64,000 bases of DNA from positions 806,001 through 870,000 of the forward strand of contig CAJGZL010000001.1 in NCBI GenBank assembly GCA_904846145.1, in the 5' to 3' direction. The notes below the pieces were generated by a model. The model was given only the letters and a program-made list of their open reading frames with translations. It made no database searches and was not told the DNA's origin. This document shows positions 1 to 9,249 of this stretch, piece after piece; position 1 is the first letter of the stretch, and every line of letters begins with the position of its first letter. Position numbers and translations under genes: made by a program. This stretch comes from Psychrobacter immobilis (lineage in GTDB: Bacteria > Pseudomonadota > Gammaproteobacteria > Pseudomonadales > Moraxellaceae).

Positions 1-1405
1 CCATGTCATGCAATAGTAGATCAGTATAAGGATAAATCACTTGTCCATGCTGCTCAAGATGATCATCGTCGGTTTTTGGCAACTGATAGCGCGGCGTATG
101 ACAGCTTTGACAGCCCATATCATAAAAATGTTTTTTGCCAGCGAGCACCAGCTCACTATCAGCATCACGGCGATGCGGAACCGCTAAATTACGGGTATAA
201 AACTCAACGAACTTGACCACTTCATCGCTGACTTCAACGGGTGGCTTGCCATTGCCTTGTTCATCAGCGCCAGTCGTTGCGTTTAGACAAGCCGTTTGCA
301 ACGGTGTACAAGACTCAATTGGGCGAATATTGGAGGTCAGTCCCATATCTTCATTAAAAGCGCTTTGATTTTGCGTGACGAGCTTAGTTTGCCCTGCTTT
401 CCAGCCAAAACGCCCTAATGATGTCTTGCCCGTTTGTGGGTCAAGCACCCAGTTAAATTTGCCACTAATAGCCGTGGCGTCTTTACTAGCGCTGTTATCG
501 ACACTGACCGCTTGCTTCTTAATATCCGCATCAGGTATCTGATCGAGTAAACCTAGCCCAATCATCGGCAGCGCAATGCGTGGTGAGACCATTAGCTCAT
601 CATCAAACGCGCCATAACCTGGATCAGTCAGTGTAAAAGTAGGCGCGCGTAAAGTCTCGATATGACCATCAGCAAAAGTAACGGGCTTGTCCGTCCACTG
701 TACCGAGATACGCGCCTCAGCGGGCACACCTTGAATGCCGCGATCTTGCAGCTGACCGCCATACATAGGATGCACGACTTTTTCTATCATCGACTGTGCA
801 AGTTGTTTCCGCTCTTCATCAGTACTTGCAGGCATCGCCAAACGTATCAGTAAACTGTCCGCATCATCGCTACTAGTCATTGGTGCATGACCACGCCCAT
901 CTTTGATATGGCAGGACTGGCAAGCGGCAACATTGAACAATGCGCCAAGACCATCACGGCTATCGGTACTGGCAGGCGCGATCACCCAAGGTTGTTTAAA
1001 AAAGGCATTACCAACAAAAAAGTCACCTTTGCGTAAAGCCGTCAGGTTCGATGAAGGCTTAGAGTAACTCTCAGCGCTAGTAATAGTTACGCCTGTATCG
1101 CCACCTTGCTTGATCTCTTGCGGATCAAAAGTCGCCAGATGCTGCATCGATACGCCCGCTAAGCTTTCAACGGTTTGTGCGCGCTCAGTGGTGACAGATG
1201 AGTTATCAGCAACATTACTAGGTTGGCAAGCACTAATCGCGAGCGCGAATGATAGGGTTAAAGAGAGTTTGGTAGTCTGTGTAAAAAACGGCTTTGAGGT
1301 ATTTGTTTGACGATGGTTAGATAAGAGTTGGGACTTATAATAGCTAAAATCTTGCTTGGTAGACTTGTGAATAAAAACTGATGGTAGCGCTTTTATTATA
1401 TTCAT
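1..1405 (-). CDS. Di-haem thiol-oxidoreductase-like lipoprotein (DUF1111/DHOR), 3' end outside window
   Basis: Open frame on the minus strand from an ATG at 1405 down to base 1 with no stop, so the C-terminus is missing; 468 codons are present. Two c-type haem motifs CQSCH are seen, at residues 162-166 and 432-436, and the motif PYTDLLLHDM near the edge is typical of the DUF1111 di-haem oxidoreductase family (MauG/CcpA-like haem arrangement). A lipobox (AISAC, Cys60) implies an exported lipoprotein. The roughly 40-residue stretch before the hydrophobic segment is unusually long, but I see no later in-frame ATG, GTG or TTG before the signal. This family is commonly found next to imelysin genes in iron-uptake loci, as here. 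A Fur-box-like sequence lies about 100 bp upstream. Substrate unknown. Confidence 0.85.
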   Translation of the reverse strand, partial: MNIIKALPSVFIHKSTKQDFSYYKSQLLSNHRQTNTSKPFFTQTTKLSLTLSFALAISACQPSNVADNSSVTTERAQTVESLAGVSMQHLATFDPQEIKQGGDTGVTITSAESYSKPSSNLTALRKGDFFVGNAFFKQPWVIAPASTDSRDGLGALFNVAACQSCHIKDGRGHAPMTSSDDADSLLIRLAMPASTDEERKQLAQSMIEKVVHPMYGGQLQDRGIQGVPAEARISVQWTDKPVTFADGHIETLRAPTFTLTDPGYGAFDDELMVSPRIALPMIGLGLLDQIPDADIKKQAVSVDNSASKDATAISGKFNWVLDPQTGKTSLGRFGWKAGQTKLVTQNQSAFNEDMGLTSNIRPIESCTPLQTACLNATTGADEQGNGKPPVEVSDEVVKFVEFYTRNLAVPHRRDADSELVLAGKKHFYDMGCQSCHTPRYQLPKTDDDHLEQHGQVIYPYTDLLLHDM

Positions 1406-1450
1406 ATCTATAACCTGAGCCCAAATATAGAGCTATTAAAACGTAAACCA

Positions 1451-1484
1451 AAACACGCTGCTAATCACCATCAGCAACGTGTTT
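1451..1484 (-). terminator. Intercistronic hairpin between imelysin gene and di-haem oxidoreductase gene
   Basis: AAACACG plus TGCT pairs with AGCA plus CGTGTTT around a 10-nt loop, with one C/A mismatch. Read on the minus strand the stem is followed by interrupted T runs (TTTTGG, then TTTACGTTTT). It could be a weak terminator or attenuator lowering expression of the downstream gene relative to imelysin. Function is inference. Confidence 0.4.
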
Positions 1485-1507
1485 ATTATACTTAAATAAA
1501 TGGATTA

Positions 1508-1522
1508 TGAAAACCATTCTCA
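1508..1522. promoter_or_regulatory. Putative Fur box upstream of the di-haem oxidoreductase gene
   Basis: On the minus strand this reads TGAGAATGGTTTTCA, matching 11 of 14 informative positions of the 7-1-7 Fur consensus TGATAATnATTATCA. It lies about 100 bp in front of the ATG at 1405, so the second gene of the iron module may have its own iron-repressed promoter. Confidence 0.5.
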
Positions 1523-1630
1523 TTAACTAATAACGACTCGCTAGGCACGTCAGCTAATGAGCGGCACAGTCGCAATACTACGAGCTCACAGTGCCAATCC
1601 ATTATTATAAGCTTAAATATAAACTTAGAA

Positions 1631-3082
1631 CTATGAACCTGCATCAGCATCTAAATTATCGATACCAATAGCGCTAGCTGCGGTTTCGATACCAGATGTC
1701 AGCTCTTGCAGACTATTAATACCGTTCTCAATCCAGCCTCGACGCTTGTTTTGCTCTTCAGATGAGATATTATATTTGCTAGCTTGAGATACAGTAGGGA
1801 TCATTTGATCGACTTTGATACCTTGATTTTCACCTTTATCGACAATGACGTTAAAAGCATTATCTACTTGCTCAAAGTCAGCTGTTAGTTTATCCGCAGC
1901 GTCTTTGTGCTCAGTGTCTATTAGATATTGCTTGATGCCGTAACCACCAATCGACTTGCCAGCGACGGTTTTATAATTACCATTAAAAATATTTTGGATG
2001 CCGCGTGCATTATTAGCGTAGCTTAAATGGGTCAAATCACTAAAGCAATCGTGTTCATCTTCAGTTGATCCTGTGACAAAGGCCACTTGCATACGCTGAG
2101 AGGCCAGCTCACCTAAAGCTAAACTGCCCATTTGATACATAACCTGACGTACAGCATTGCCATCTCTACGCGCAATCATATCGCTACGCAAAGTATCGAC
2201 ACTCTCAGGCTGCCACTCGGCCTCCATTGCGGTTAGATCATCGACTAGTAGCTGAGTCGCAGCTTTTATATATTGGCCACGGCGCTCGCAAATGCTAGCG
2301 TCAGTATTAGTAGTATCACCGCTAGTACATTGACCATCAGCGGTTAGATAATCACTAACAGGGCGAATGCCCGCTCCTTCGCCAACGCCATTAATGTCCT
2401 GACCCCATAATAAAAACTCTATCGCATGATAGCCCGTAGTGACATTCGCTTCACTACCACCTATCTCATTCATCTCAATTAATAATTCAGGGGTGATCTT
2501 ACTGGTATCTTGCTTTAAGCTACCGACACTAAGGCTATCACTATTAATGATATTGTCCTGGCTATTATACTCCCCTTCATAGCTATCACTTACATAGTCG
2601 ATCAGCGCCTCATCAAGTGGCCACGCATTAACTTGACCTTCCCACGCATCGATACTATTTAGCGCACGCTTATCATTGGCTACGACAAAACCTTCATCAA
2701 AACGGAAAACTTCAGTTTGTGAATAAGGCTGACGCGCCGCTTTATAAGCCGCTTTTGCTGCTAATAAATTGGCTTCAGTTGGCTCGCTTACATAAGTATT
2801 TATCGCTGTTTGCAATAGCCTCGCGGTATCAAGCGAATCCTTATAAGCATGATGAGCCATATCTGCATAGCTGATCAATAACCTATCGATATTCGCCTGC
2901 TCAGCATTTGGTGTTAGAGCTGCGCTCTCTACAGTCGTCTCAGCTTGCGTATCCGCTGCTGTAGTATTCTCTGCCTGCTTAGTACAGCCTGATAGTAATA
3001 GTGTGCCAGCAAGTGCAGCTACTAAAGCGGTCGGTATAAGCTTGCTCTTAGTTGTGATGTTAGTTACGGTAGAAATTGTCAT
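1631..3082 (-). CDS. Imelysin family (peptidase M75-like) iron-regulated lipoprotein
   Basis: 483 residues from the chosen start. The hydrophobic segment ends in a lipobox LLSGC, giving a lipoprotein at the cell surface or in the periplasm. The hallmark GxHxxE motif is present as GYHAIEF (His219, Glu222), followed by LLWGQD, as in imelysin-like proteins implicated in iron uptake; proteolytic activity of this family is doubtful. I chose the ATG at 3082 because GAGG lies 6 nt before it; an in-frame ATG at 3100 has no convincing ribosome site. A strong Fur box lies about 73 bp upstream. The downstream neighbour is the di-haem oxidoreductase, the usual partner, suggesting a shared periplasmic iron function. 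Confidence 0.9.
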   Translation of the reverse strand: MTISTVTNITTKSKLIPTALVAALAGTLLLSGCTKQAENTTAADTQAETTVESAALTPNAEQANIDRLLISYADMAHHAYKDSLDTARLLQTAINTYVSEPTEANLLAAKAAYKAARQPYSQTEVFRFDEGFVVANDKRALNSIDAWEGQVNAWPLDEALIDYVSDSYEGEYNSQDNIINSDSLSVGSLKQDTSKITPELLIEMNEIGGSEANVTTGYHAIEFLLWGQDINGVGEGAGIRPVSDYLTADGQCTSGDTTNTDASICERRGQYIKAATQLLVDDLTAMEAEWQPESVDTLRSDMIARRDGNAVRQVMYQMGSLALGELASQRMQVAFVTGSTEDEHDCFSDLTHLSYANNARGIQNIFNGNYKTVAGKSIGGYGIKQYLIDTEHKDAADKLTADFEQVDNAFNVIVDKGENQGIKVDQMIPTVSQASKYNISSEEQNKRRGWIENGINSLQELTSGIETAASAIGIDNLDADAGS

Positions 3083-3154
3083 ATATAGCCTCAAAAGCAT
3101 TGATAGGTCTCAGTGTCACAACATTTATTAAATATCAGTGCTGTGAATTATAAT

Positions 3155-3173
3155 GATATTGATAACTATTATC
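3155..3173. promoter_or_regulatory. Fur box upstream of imelysin gene
   Basis: GATATTGATAACTATTATC matches 16 of 19 positions of the classical Fur consensus GATAATGATAATCATTATC. Its position 73 bp before the imelysin ATG fits an iron-repressed promoter. Confidence 0.75.
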
Positions 3174-3242
3174 AACTATATATTAATGATTGGTAATACT
3201 GCTAACCATTGATACGTATAAAATTCTTATAAACAAAGAATA

Positions 3243-3275
3243 AAAAAAGACCAACATTAAGTTGGCCTCTTTTTA
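3243..3275 (-). terminator. Rho-independent terminator of the OmpA-family lipoprotein gene
   Basis: On the minus strand GGCCAAC, loop TTAAT, GTTGGTC, then a run of T. The stem has one mismatch. It lies 20 bases after the stop of the 3296-3949 gene. Confidence 0.7.
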
Positions 3276-3295
3276 TCTAAATAAGCTGTGCTGAA

Positions 3296-3949
3296 TTAGT
3301 TTACGCTACTTGGTGCATTAATAGTCAATTCAACACGGCGGTTTTGTTGACGACCATATTCGCTATCGTTACTAGCAACTGGACGTGACTCACCATAAGC
3401 CACGACATTGATACGATTAGCTGGAACACCGTTAGCCGTTAGATAATTTGCGACTGCATAAGCACGATCACGTGATAGACCTTGGTTATATGACGCAGCA
3501 CCTTTACTATCGGTATGACCTGCGATAGTGATGGTGTTTTGGTTGTACTGGTTCATCGTTTGAGCAAGCTTACTAAGCGTTGGTCTAAATGATGCATTAA
3601 GAGTCGCATCATCGAATGAGAAAGTAATATTACCTGGCATAACCAAATCAATATTACCATTAGGATTTGGCGTAACAGTAACCCCTGTACCTGCCATTTG
3701 CTGCTCTAACTGTTTGGCTTGACGCTCCATGTATAGACCTACACCAGCACCTAATGCAGCACCAATTGCCGCATCACGACCAGTTTTGTCACCACCAGTC
3801 GCTTTAGAGATTACAGCGCCGCCAGCTGCACCCGCTAGAGTACCTAGTGCTGTTTTATTTAAACGTTGCTGTCCAGTATTAGGATCAGTAGTACAACCGC
3901 TCAAAGCTAAACCTGATGCTACTGCTACAACCATAAGTTGATTACGCAT
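3296..3949 (-). CDS. OmpA-family lipoprotein with glycine zipper (YiaD-like)
   Basis: 217 residues. Signal peptide with lipobox ALSGC (Cys19) gives an outer-membrane-anchored lipoprotein. A Gly/Ala-rich glycine-zipper segment runs from about residue 35 to 72, followed by a short coiled linker. The C-terminal half (about 100-213) is an OmpA peptidoglycan-binding domain: GHTDSKG with the conserved Asp, then the NRRVEL motif near the end. Such proteins tether the outer membrane to peptidoglycan through meso-diaminopimelate. E. coli YiaD has the same order and a similar length. It is monocistronic with its own terminator. Exact role not known. Confidence 0.88.
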   Translation of the reverse strand: MRNQLMVVAVASGLALSGCTTDPNTGQQRLNKTALGTLAGAAGGAVISKATGGDKTGRDAAIGAALGAGVGLYMERQAKQLEQQMAGTGVTVTPNPNGNIDLVMPGNITFSFDDATLNASFRPTLSKLAQTMNQYNQNTITIAGHTDSKGAASYNQGLSRDRAYAVANYLTANGVPANRINVVAYGESRPVASNDSEYGRQQNRRVELTINAPSSVN

Positions 3950-4432
3950 AATTTTTCCTCTTAATTTTAAAGTGAGCTTTATAAATTTTGATGACTCTAT
4001 ACTACTTGTTATTGGTTACTACTTAATTATTAGCAACTATATACTAATAGCACATCAGTAACTTTTATCAAACGACTAGAGCTACTGCTAATATGCTTAT
4101 ATCCGTCATTATTATGGCAAGCTCAATCTAATTATGTGTAATATTTTGTCATAACTCTGTATATAGCGTATACGATAGCCTACTAATACCAAGTAAACCA
4201 TGTATTAATAAAAAAATGTTTGCTGGTAATAAGCTATATTAGTAGATAATCTTTGCCAGTATAAGTTACGTTTATAGGCTAACTATGCTTTTTATTTCTG
4301 CTAAAATCGCTTTAATAATTTATAGCTTGAATAATATTGATAGCATTAATAGCTTATGGCGTTTTATACAGAGATTAATTTTTATCTCAAAAATACTTTG
4401 AATAAACTGACTTCGTCATACAAGGATTTTAT
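3950..4432. other. 483-bp AT-rich intergenic region
   Basis: Lies between two divergent genes and must hold both promoters. I see no ORF with a ribosome site, no RNA gene and no strong inverted repeat. Confidence 0.6.
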
Positions 4433-5386
4433 ATGAGTTTGGCTTCCACTATTCAAAAGCTGCATAAACGAGCGCCTAAACTTGGCAAGGCCGCCTCCTT
4501 AGTGACAGCAGCAACCGTCATTACTGGTAGTAGTTTTAGAGCGGGTCTTCCGATATGGGTTATGGGTGCAGCCAAAGTCATTACTGGCTCGCAAACCGCT
4601 GACGATCAAGTTATCAAAGTAACCAATCGTTGGATCGCTACGAACAATACCATGATAGATGACATGTTATTAGATAAAGACTGGCGGATCAATTTGCCCG
4701 ATGATGTTCATCCCAATGGCAAATATCTATTAATCAGTAATCATCAATCTTGGGTAGATACTAGTATCGTGCAGTATATCAGTGCAAAGCGCTTGCCTTT
4801 AACACGGTTTTTTACCAAGTTTGAGCTGATTTACATTCCCGTCGTTGGGCAAGCCTTTTACTTTTTAGACTTTCCTATGATGCGTCGGCACTCAAAAGAA
4901 CAGGTCGCCAAAAACCCTGCCTTAAAGGGCAAAGATATTATCGAGGCCAAACGTGCCTGTGCGCTATTAAAGAACAAGCCCTTTACTCTGCTTAACTATT
5001 TGGAAGGGACCCGCTTTACCCCTCTTAAGCATGATAAGCAAAAGTCGCCCTACACTCATTTATTGAAACCACGCGCTGGCGGCTTGGCATTGGCGATCAA
5101 CGCTTTGGGTTCAGAGATTGATGGCATTTTGGATATGACTATTGTCTATCCTGATGGCATACCGACTTATAGTGATTTGTGGAAAGGTAACATCAAGCGC
5201 TTAGGCGTAGATGTGCGCCATATTGAGATGCCAAAAGACTTATTTACTAGTATCGAAGAAGGTAGCTTTGAGCATGATGATACTATCAAAGAAGAGTTGT
5301 TTGATTGGTTAGCTGGCATTTGGCAGCAAAAGGATCAGCTCATCAGCACTATGCGTGCTGAATTTGAACCGTTACCCAAAGCATAG
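4433..5386 (+). CDS. Lysophospholipid acyltransferase (PlsC/YihG-like)
   Basis: 317 residues. The PlsC-family catalytic motif HX4D is present as NHQSWVD (His104, Asp109) and the substrate-phosphate motif as EGTR (residues 191-194). A hydrophobic stretch around residues 20-50 probably anchors it in the inner membrane. Length and motif spacing resemble E. coli YihG, a 1-acyl-glycerol-3-phosphate acyltransferase paralogue that transfers an acyl chain to lysophosphatidate. The start follows AAGGA with suitable spacing. Specificity cannot be read from sequence. Confidence 0.85.
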   Translation: MSLASTIQKLHKRAPKLGKAASLVTAATVITGSSFRAGLPIWVMGAAKVITGSQTADDQVIKVTNRWIATNNTMIDDMLLDKDWRINLPDDVHPNGKYLLISNHQSWVDTSIVQYISAKRLPLTRFFTKFELIYIPVVGQAFYFLDFPMMRRHSKEQVAKNPALKGKDIIEAKRACALLKNKPFTLLNYLEGTRFTPLKHDKQKSPYTHLLKPRAGGLALAINALGSEIDGILDMTIVYPDGIPTYSDLWKGNIKRLGVDVRHIEMPKDLFTSIEEGSFEHDDTIKEELFDWLAGIWQQKDQLISTMRAEFEPLPKA

Positions 5387-5514
5387 TTCTCTAGGCCGCT
5401 TTCTAAAGCCTAGGGCGTTTTCAACACGCCCTAGCGTCCAAATCAAGCTATGTTTGAGCGTTTTCATCATGAGTTACGCTATCAGCGCTAGCATATCTGC
5501 TTTTGTAACGTTAT

Positions 5515-5560
5515 TATTGCAGAAAAGTTATCCTGTTTATAGGATGATGCTACTGCAATA
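5515..5560. repeat. Nested inverted repeat
   Basis: Outer arms TATTGCAG (5515-5522) and CTGCAATA (5553-5560) are perfect complements; inside them ATCCT (5530-5534) pairs with AGGAT (5541-5545). No T run follows, so it is not a classical terminator. A second small hairpin (CTAGGGCG/CGCCCTAG, about 5409-5434) lies just upstream. Together they separate the acyltransferase from the next gene. Confidence 0.5.
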
Positions 5561-5583
5561 GTAAGCTTTAATTAATAAAAGGT

Positions 5584-6726
5584 ATGACTGTGCTCGCCTC
5601 TTCTAACGCCTCTTTAATAGATGCACAGCTTGCGTCTAATGCTTCTATATCAAGTGCCTCTACGCAGTCAGCCGATTCACCAGCTACTGGTCCATCCAAT
5701 GCTGATCTAAGTCCCCAGCGCCCTAATAAGCCAAGACCGAGCCGCCTTAAGCTCACTTATGATATTGTTATGCTAATCGCTATTAGTATTGATCTACTCT
5801 TGATCAGTATTGATGCTATATTGATGAGCAACTTTAGTAGTGAAGTGACTCGCTGGCTTACGCTTAGCAATACTTTGAGCTGGTATCAAGATACTTTGCA
5901 TATACCTCTGCGTACCGCTGGCGGGTTTTTTACTATATTTTTGATCTTGGAGCTCTTACTACGCTGGGCTATTGCTATAAAGGATCAAATCTATTATCGT
6001 TGGTTTTTCTTCCCCTTTATTCATTGGTATGAAGTATTGGGCTGCTTTCCGCAGCTACGGGCGCTACGTCTGTTTCGGGCAGTAGTGATAGGTCGACGGC
6101 TACATCAGCTGGGCTATCAAGTATTGCCGCAGCCATGGATCAATCGCATAAAGTTTTATATTAATATTCTACTAGAAGAGCTGTCCGATCGTGTCATTTT
6201 GACGACTATTCATAATTATAAAGAGCAGCTAACCGACTCAGCAATGCAAAAATCGCTGATTCAAAAGCTAGTCGATCGTAATCGCGATGATATGGAAGCG
6301 GTATTACTATCACTGTTGCAGACAGAACTGGCGCCGCAGCTGCAAAAGCTATCTGGCAAATCAGCTGGTGGTGCTTTGATTGCCAATGAGGTTGGCCTGG
6401 CGATTGAAGATGGCATAGCCAATACTCCTGAGCTACACCGATTGCTAAGGCTCATCCCTATTGCTGGCAGCTTGATCGAATCGCAACTACAACAAATCGG
6501 TCATAGCGTCGGTGAGAACGTCGTCTACTCGCTAAATGAGCGCTTACTAGAGCCTGAGCTTATCGATACCCTACTCAAGACTGTAGCCCATAGCATCGCT
6601 TATATGGACATTAACAATACTGAGCTTGATACCTTAATCGCTAGTATTATTGCCGATAGCTTGACCGAATTTGAAGCGCAAATAAAAGTACAGCAATGGA
6701 AGCATCATGATATGTTGAGATTTTAA
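5584..6726 (+). CDS. Unknown membrane protein with basic S4-like helix
   Basis: 380 residues, family not recognised with confidence. The first 50 residues are Ser/Ala/Pro-rich and probably disordered. Two clear membrane helices follow (about 59-79 and 113-132). Next comes an aromatic stretch and an Arg-rich amphipathic segment (RALRLFRAVVIGRRL, about 160-174) that resembles the S3-S4 region of voltage-sensor-like ion channels, but no pore motif is visible. The C-terminal 200 residues are soluble-looking and helical. The ATG is directly preceded by AAAAGG. It sits between the acyltransferase and minC with no clear functional link. Confidence 0.6.
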   Translation: MTVLASSNASLIDAQLASNASISSASTQSADSPATGPSNADLSPQRPNKPRPSRLKLTYDIVMLIAISIDLLLISIDAILMSNFSSEVTRWLTLSNTLSWYQDTLHIPLRTAGGFFTIFLILELLLRWAIAIKDQIYYRWFFFPFIHWYEVLGCFPQLRALRLFRAVVIGRRLHQLGYQVLPQPWINRIKFYINILLEELSDRVILTTIHNYKEQLTDSAMQKSLIQKLVDRNRDDMEAVLLSLLQTELAPQLQKLSGKSAGGALIANEVGLAIEDGIANTPELHRLLRLIPIAGSLIESQLQQIGHSVGENVVYSLNERLLEPELIDTLLKTVAHSIAYMDINNTELDTLIASIIADSLTEFEAQIKVQQWKHHDMLRF

Positions 6727-6803
6727 TACTCTATACCCTACCCTTTGATGACAAGATAAATAAAGCAACTCTAGCATTACCCGTATTTTTAAGGATTACT
6801 ACC

Positions 6804-7652
6804 ATGACAAATTCGGCAACAAATGATCAATCACCACCTGCCATGGCTTTTTTTGGCAAGATGCTGACCTTTTCGCGCATACAGTTAATCACTAATGATC
6901 TTCATGCTATCGATGCTCAGCTGGCCACTATGCTCAGTAATAAGACCAGCAATATGCCAGTGATTATCGATAGCGATATTGAGCAAGATTTGCCCGCCCT
7001 AACAGAGCTCTTGTGGTCTTGGGGTCTACAGCCTATAGGCGTAGTAAAAGGCTTATTAGAAGATCAAGCTCGCATCCAACGCTTGGCTATCTTTCCAGGT
7101 GATGGCAAACGTATTGAGCGCATCATATCTACTCAAAAGTCAGCAGTACAATTACAAAGTAATACGGCTAATTCTAAAGAGGCTCACAGCTCTGATAACG
7201 ATAACAGTATCAGTGCTAACAACAGTGCTAATATTCAGGCAGGTGCAAACGAAGATTCAAACGCTAGTCCTGCTATAGCTACTTCTTCTGAAACTATAAT
7301 CAGCACTGAGCAAATCACCAGCCTTATCTATGATCAAATGTTACGGTCTGGCCAAAGTCTCAATCATGTCGGTGGCGATTTAATACTAACCAATAGTATT
7401 AATAGTGGCGCTGAGGCCATTACTGATAACAGTCTACACGTCTACGGTCGCGCACAAGGGCGACTAGTAGCAGGCGCTACAGGTGATAAAGACGCCCGTA
7501 TATTCTGCCAAGTTTTTAACCCTTCACTAGTATCAGTAGCCGGTACTTACTGTCTACGTGACAATTTGCCCGAAGGCATTATCGATAAAGCCGTACAAGT
7601 GCGCTTTATTGAAGGTGAAGGCTTAGTTTTCAAAGTTATGGAAGATATCTAG
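6804..7652 (+). CDS. minC: Septum-site determining protein MinC
   Basis: 282 residues. MinC inhibits FtsZ ring assembly away from midcell and is recruited to the membrane by MinD. The N-terminal FtsZ-binding domain spans about 12-105 (FFGKMLTFSRIQL onward; ELLWSWGLQPIGV). The C-terminal beta-helix domain, which binds MinD and dimerises, spans about 165-282 (GGDLILTN, HVYGRAQGRLVAGATGD, GTYCLRD). Between them is a polar Asn/Ser-rich linker of about 55 residues, longer than in E. coli MinC (231 residues). The ATG follows AAGGATT. It is separated from minDE by 351 bp. Confidence 0.95.
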   Translation: MTNSATNDQSPPAMAFFGKMLTFSRIQLITNDLHAIDAQLATMLSNKTSNMPVIIDSDIEQDLPALTELLWSWGLQPIGVVKGLLEDQARIQRLAIFPGDGKRIERIISTQKSAVQLQSNTANSKEAHSSDNDNSISANNSANIQAGANEDSNASPAIATSSETIISTEQITSLIYDQMLRSGQSLNHVGGDLILTNSINSGAEAITDNSLHVYGRAQGRLVAGATGDKDARIFCQVFNPSLVSVAGTYCLRDNLPEGIIDKAVQVRFIEGEGLVFKVMEDI

Positions 7653-8003
7653 CCAGCTTGCGGCTTTATTATTTACCGAGCTCATTTATAATAGTTATAT
7701 TTATGACTTGCTTAATGTTGGAGTAAGTTTAATCAACAAGACTATGCTACTATAATTTATTAATTGGTCCATCATATACACTCTCGGTAGTAGGTTGTAC
7801 CAAAAAGTGTTGCTCAATAACGTATTCGTTCTGATTGCTGATGTTTGTTAATGACTGGCTATAAATTTATAGATATATATGCTAGGCTTACGCTCGCAGA
7901 CAACAAATGTACTGATAGGTATTGTTAGTAGATTCATCAGTTTACAGATACTTATGTTGTTTTATTTAATAAAAATCTCATTGATTGATAGGAGTGTGCC
8001 ATT
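7653..8003. other. 351-bp gap between minC and minD
   Basis: No ORF, RNA gene or terminator-like hairpin seen. Its size suggests minD has its own promoter rather than depending only on minC transcription. Confidence 0.55.
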
Positions 8004-8816
8004 GTGGCGAAGATTGTTGTAATCACTTCAGGTAAAGGTGGTGTGGGTAAAACCACCACTAGTGCTTCTTTTGCCGCAGGACTGGCGTTACGAGGCTATA
8101 AGACAGTGGTTATCGATTTTGATGTAGGTCTACGTAATCTAGATTTGATCATGGGCTGTGAGAATCGTATTGTTTATGATTTTGTTGACGTTATCACTGG
8201 TAATGCTCGCCTGTCACAAGCACTAGTCAAAGATAAGCGTTTAGATAATTTATATATTCTTCCTGCCAGTCAAACTCGTGATAAAGATGCACTAACAGAT
8301 GAAGGCGTATCTGAGGTGATGGCTGAGCTGTCAAAACAGTTCGATTATATTATTTGTGATTCGCCTGCTGGTATTGAGCGCGGCGCGCAGCTGGCTATGT
8401 ATCACGCTGATGAAGCTATTATCGTCACTAATCCTGAGATCTCATCTGTGCGCGACTCGGATCGTATCATAGGGATTTTGCAAAGCCGCACCAAAAAGGT
8501 TGAAGAAGACCAAGGATCTATTCGCGAGCATCTTATTATAACGCGCTATAATGCGGAGCGTGCTGCTGCTAATGAGATGATGAGTATTGACACTATCTCT
8601 AATGACATCTTAAAAGTGCCGTTATTAGGAGTGATACCTGAGAGTCATTCGGTGCTAGAAGCTTCAAACCACGGTGAGCCTGTTATTCATTATACCGACT
8701 CAGTAGCTGGACAGTGTTATGACGATATTGTTGCGCGTTTTTTGGGTGAAGAGCGACCACTGCGTCATATTGATATAAAGAAAAAGAGTCTACTACAGCG
8801 TTGGTTTGGAGGTTAA
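8004..8816 (+). CDS. minD: Septum-site determining ATPase MinD
   Basis: 270 residues. ParA/MinD-type ATPase that oscillates on the inner membrane with MinE and recruits MinC. The deviant Walker A motif KGGVGKTT lies at residues 10-17. The C-terminus [12 protein letters not shown] is the amphipathic membrane-targeting helix. I take the GTG at 8004 as start, with GGAG about nine bases before it; the protein then begins [13 protein letters not shown] as in the family. It is followed by minE after two bases, so the two are surely co-transcribed. Confidence 0.97.
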   Translation: MAKIVVITSGKGGVGKTTTSASFAAGLALRGYKTVVIDFDVGLRNLDLIMGCENRIVYDFVDVITGNARLSQALVKDKRLDNLYILPASQTRDKDALTDEGVSEVMAELSKQFDYIICDSPAGIERGAQLAMYHADEAIIVTNPEISSVRDSDRIIGILQSRTKKVEEDQGSIREHLIITRYNAERAAANEMMSIDTISNDILKVPLLGVIPESHSVLEASNHGEPVIHYTDSVAGQCYDDIVARFLGEERPLRHIDIKKKSLLQRWFGG

Positions 8817-8818
8817 TA

Positions 8819-9106
8819 ATGAGCAAGAAAAAAGGATTTTGGAGTAATTTATTTGGTACTGATGATCGTAGCTCTGGTAGCGCTAATATGGCGACTGAGC
8901 GTCTCAAGGTAATTGTGGCTAGCGAAAACCGCTTAAACAATCGCTTAACAGCCGATCGTATCGAAAAGATGAAACGTGAAATACTAGAAGTCGTCAATAA
9001 GTATATTAATGGCGTACAAATTGATGATGTCAATATAAACCATCGTTCTGAGGATGCTCTTGATGTGTTAGAGATGAACATCAGCTTACCTGAACATAAA
9101 AAATAA
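8819..9106 (+). CDS. minE: Cell division topological specificity factor MinE
   Basis: 95 residues from the ATG at 8819, which follows GGAGG inside the end of minD. The N-terminal [13 protein letters not shown] is the membrane-binding segment. The anti-MinCD helix ([13 protein letters not shown]) follows, and the C-terminal topological domain includes [10 protein letters not shown]. MinE stimulates the MinD ATPase and places the division site. A longer frame starting upstream would overlap minD and is not needed. Confidence 0.96.
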   Translation: MSKKKGFWSNLFGTDDRSSGSANMATERLKVIVASENRLNNRLTADRIEKMKREILEVVNKYINGVQIDDVNINHRSEDALDVLEMNISLPEHKK

Positions 9107-9147
9107 TCTGATGAAATCGCTAAGCTATAAAACCGATTATCAATAGC

Positions 9148-9196
9148 AAAAGCCCCAAATACTATAATCAATAATGATAGTATTTGGGGCTTTTTT
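9148..9196. terminator. Bidirectional terminator between minE and cytochrome b561
   Basis: Perfect 18-bp stem (arms 9148-9165 and 9177-9194) with an 11-nt loop, GC-rich core GCCCC/GGGGC and T runs on both strands. It serves minDE on the plus strand and the convergent cytochrome gene on the minus strand. Confidence 0.93.
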
Positions 9197-9249
9197 ATGC
9201 GGCTATTTTTATTTGTGCTTATATTTATTAAGCTCAATTATATTGAAAT

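Noticed and set aside
8683..9237. Minus-strand ORF of 184 codons across minE
   Set aside because: It overlaps minD, minE and their terminator entirely; minE is certain and the ORF has no ribosome site or family likeness.
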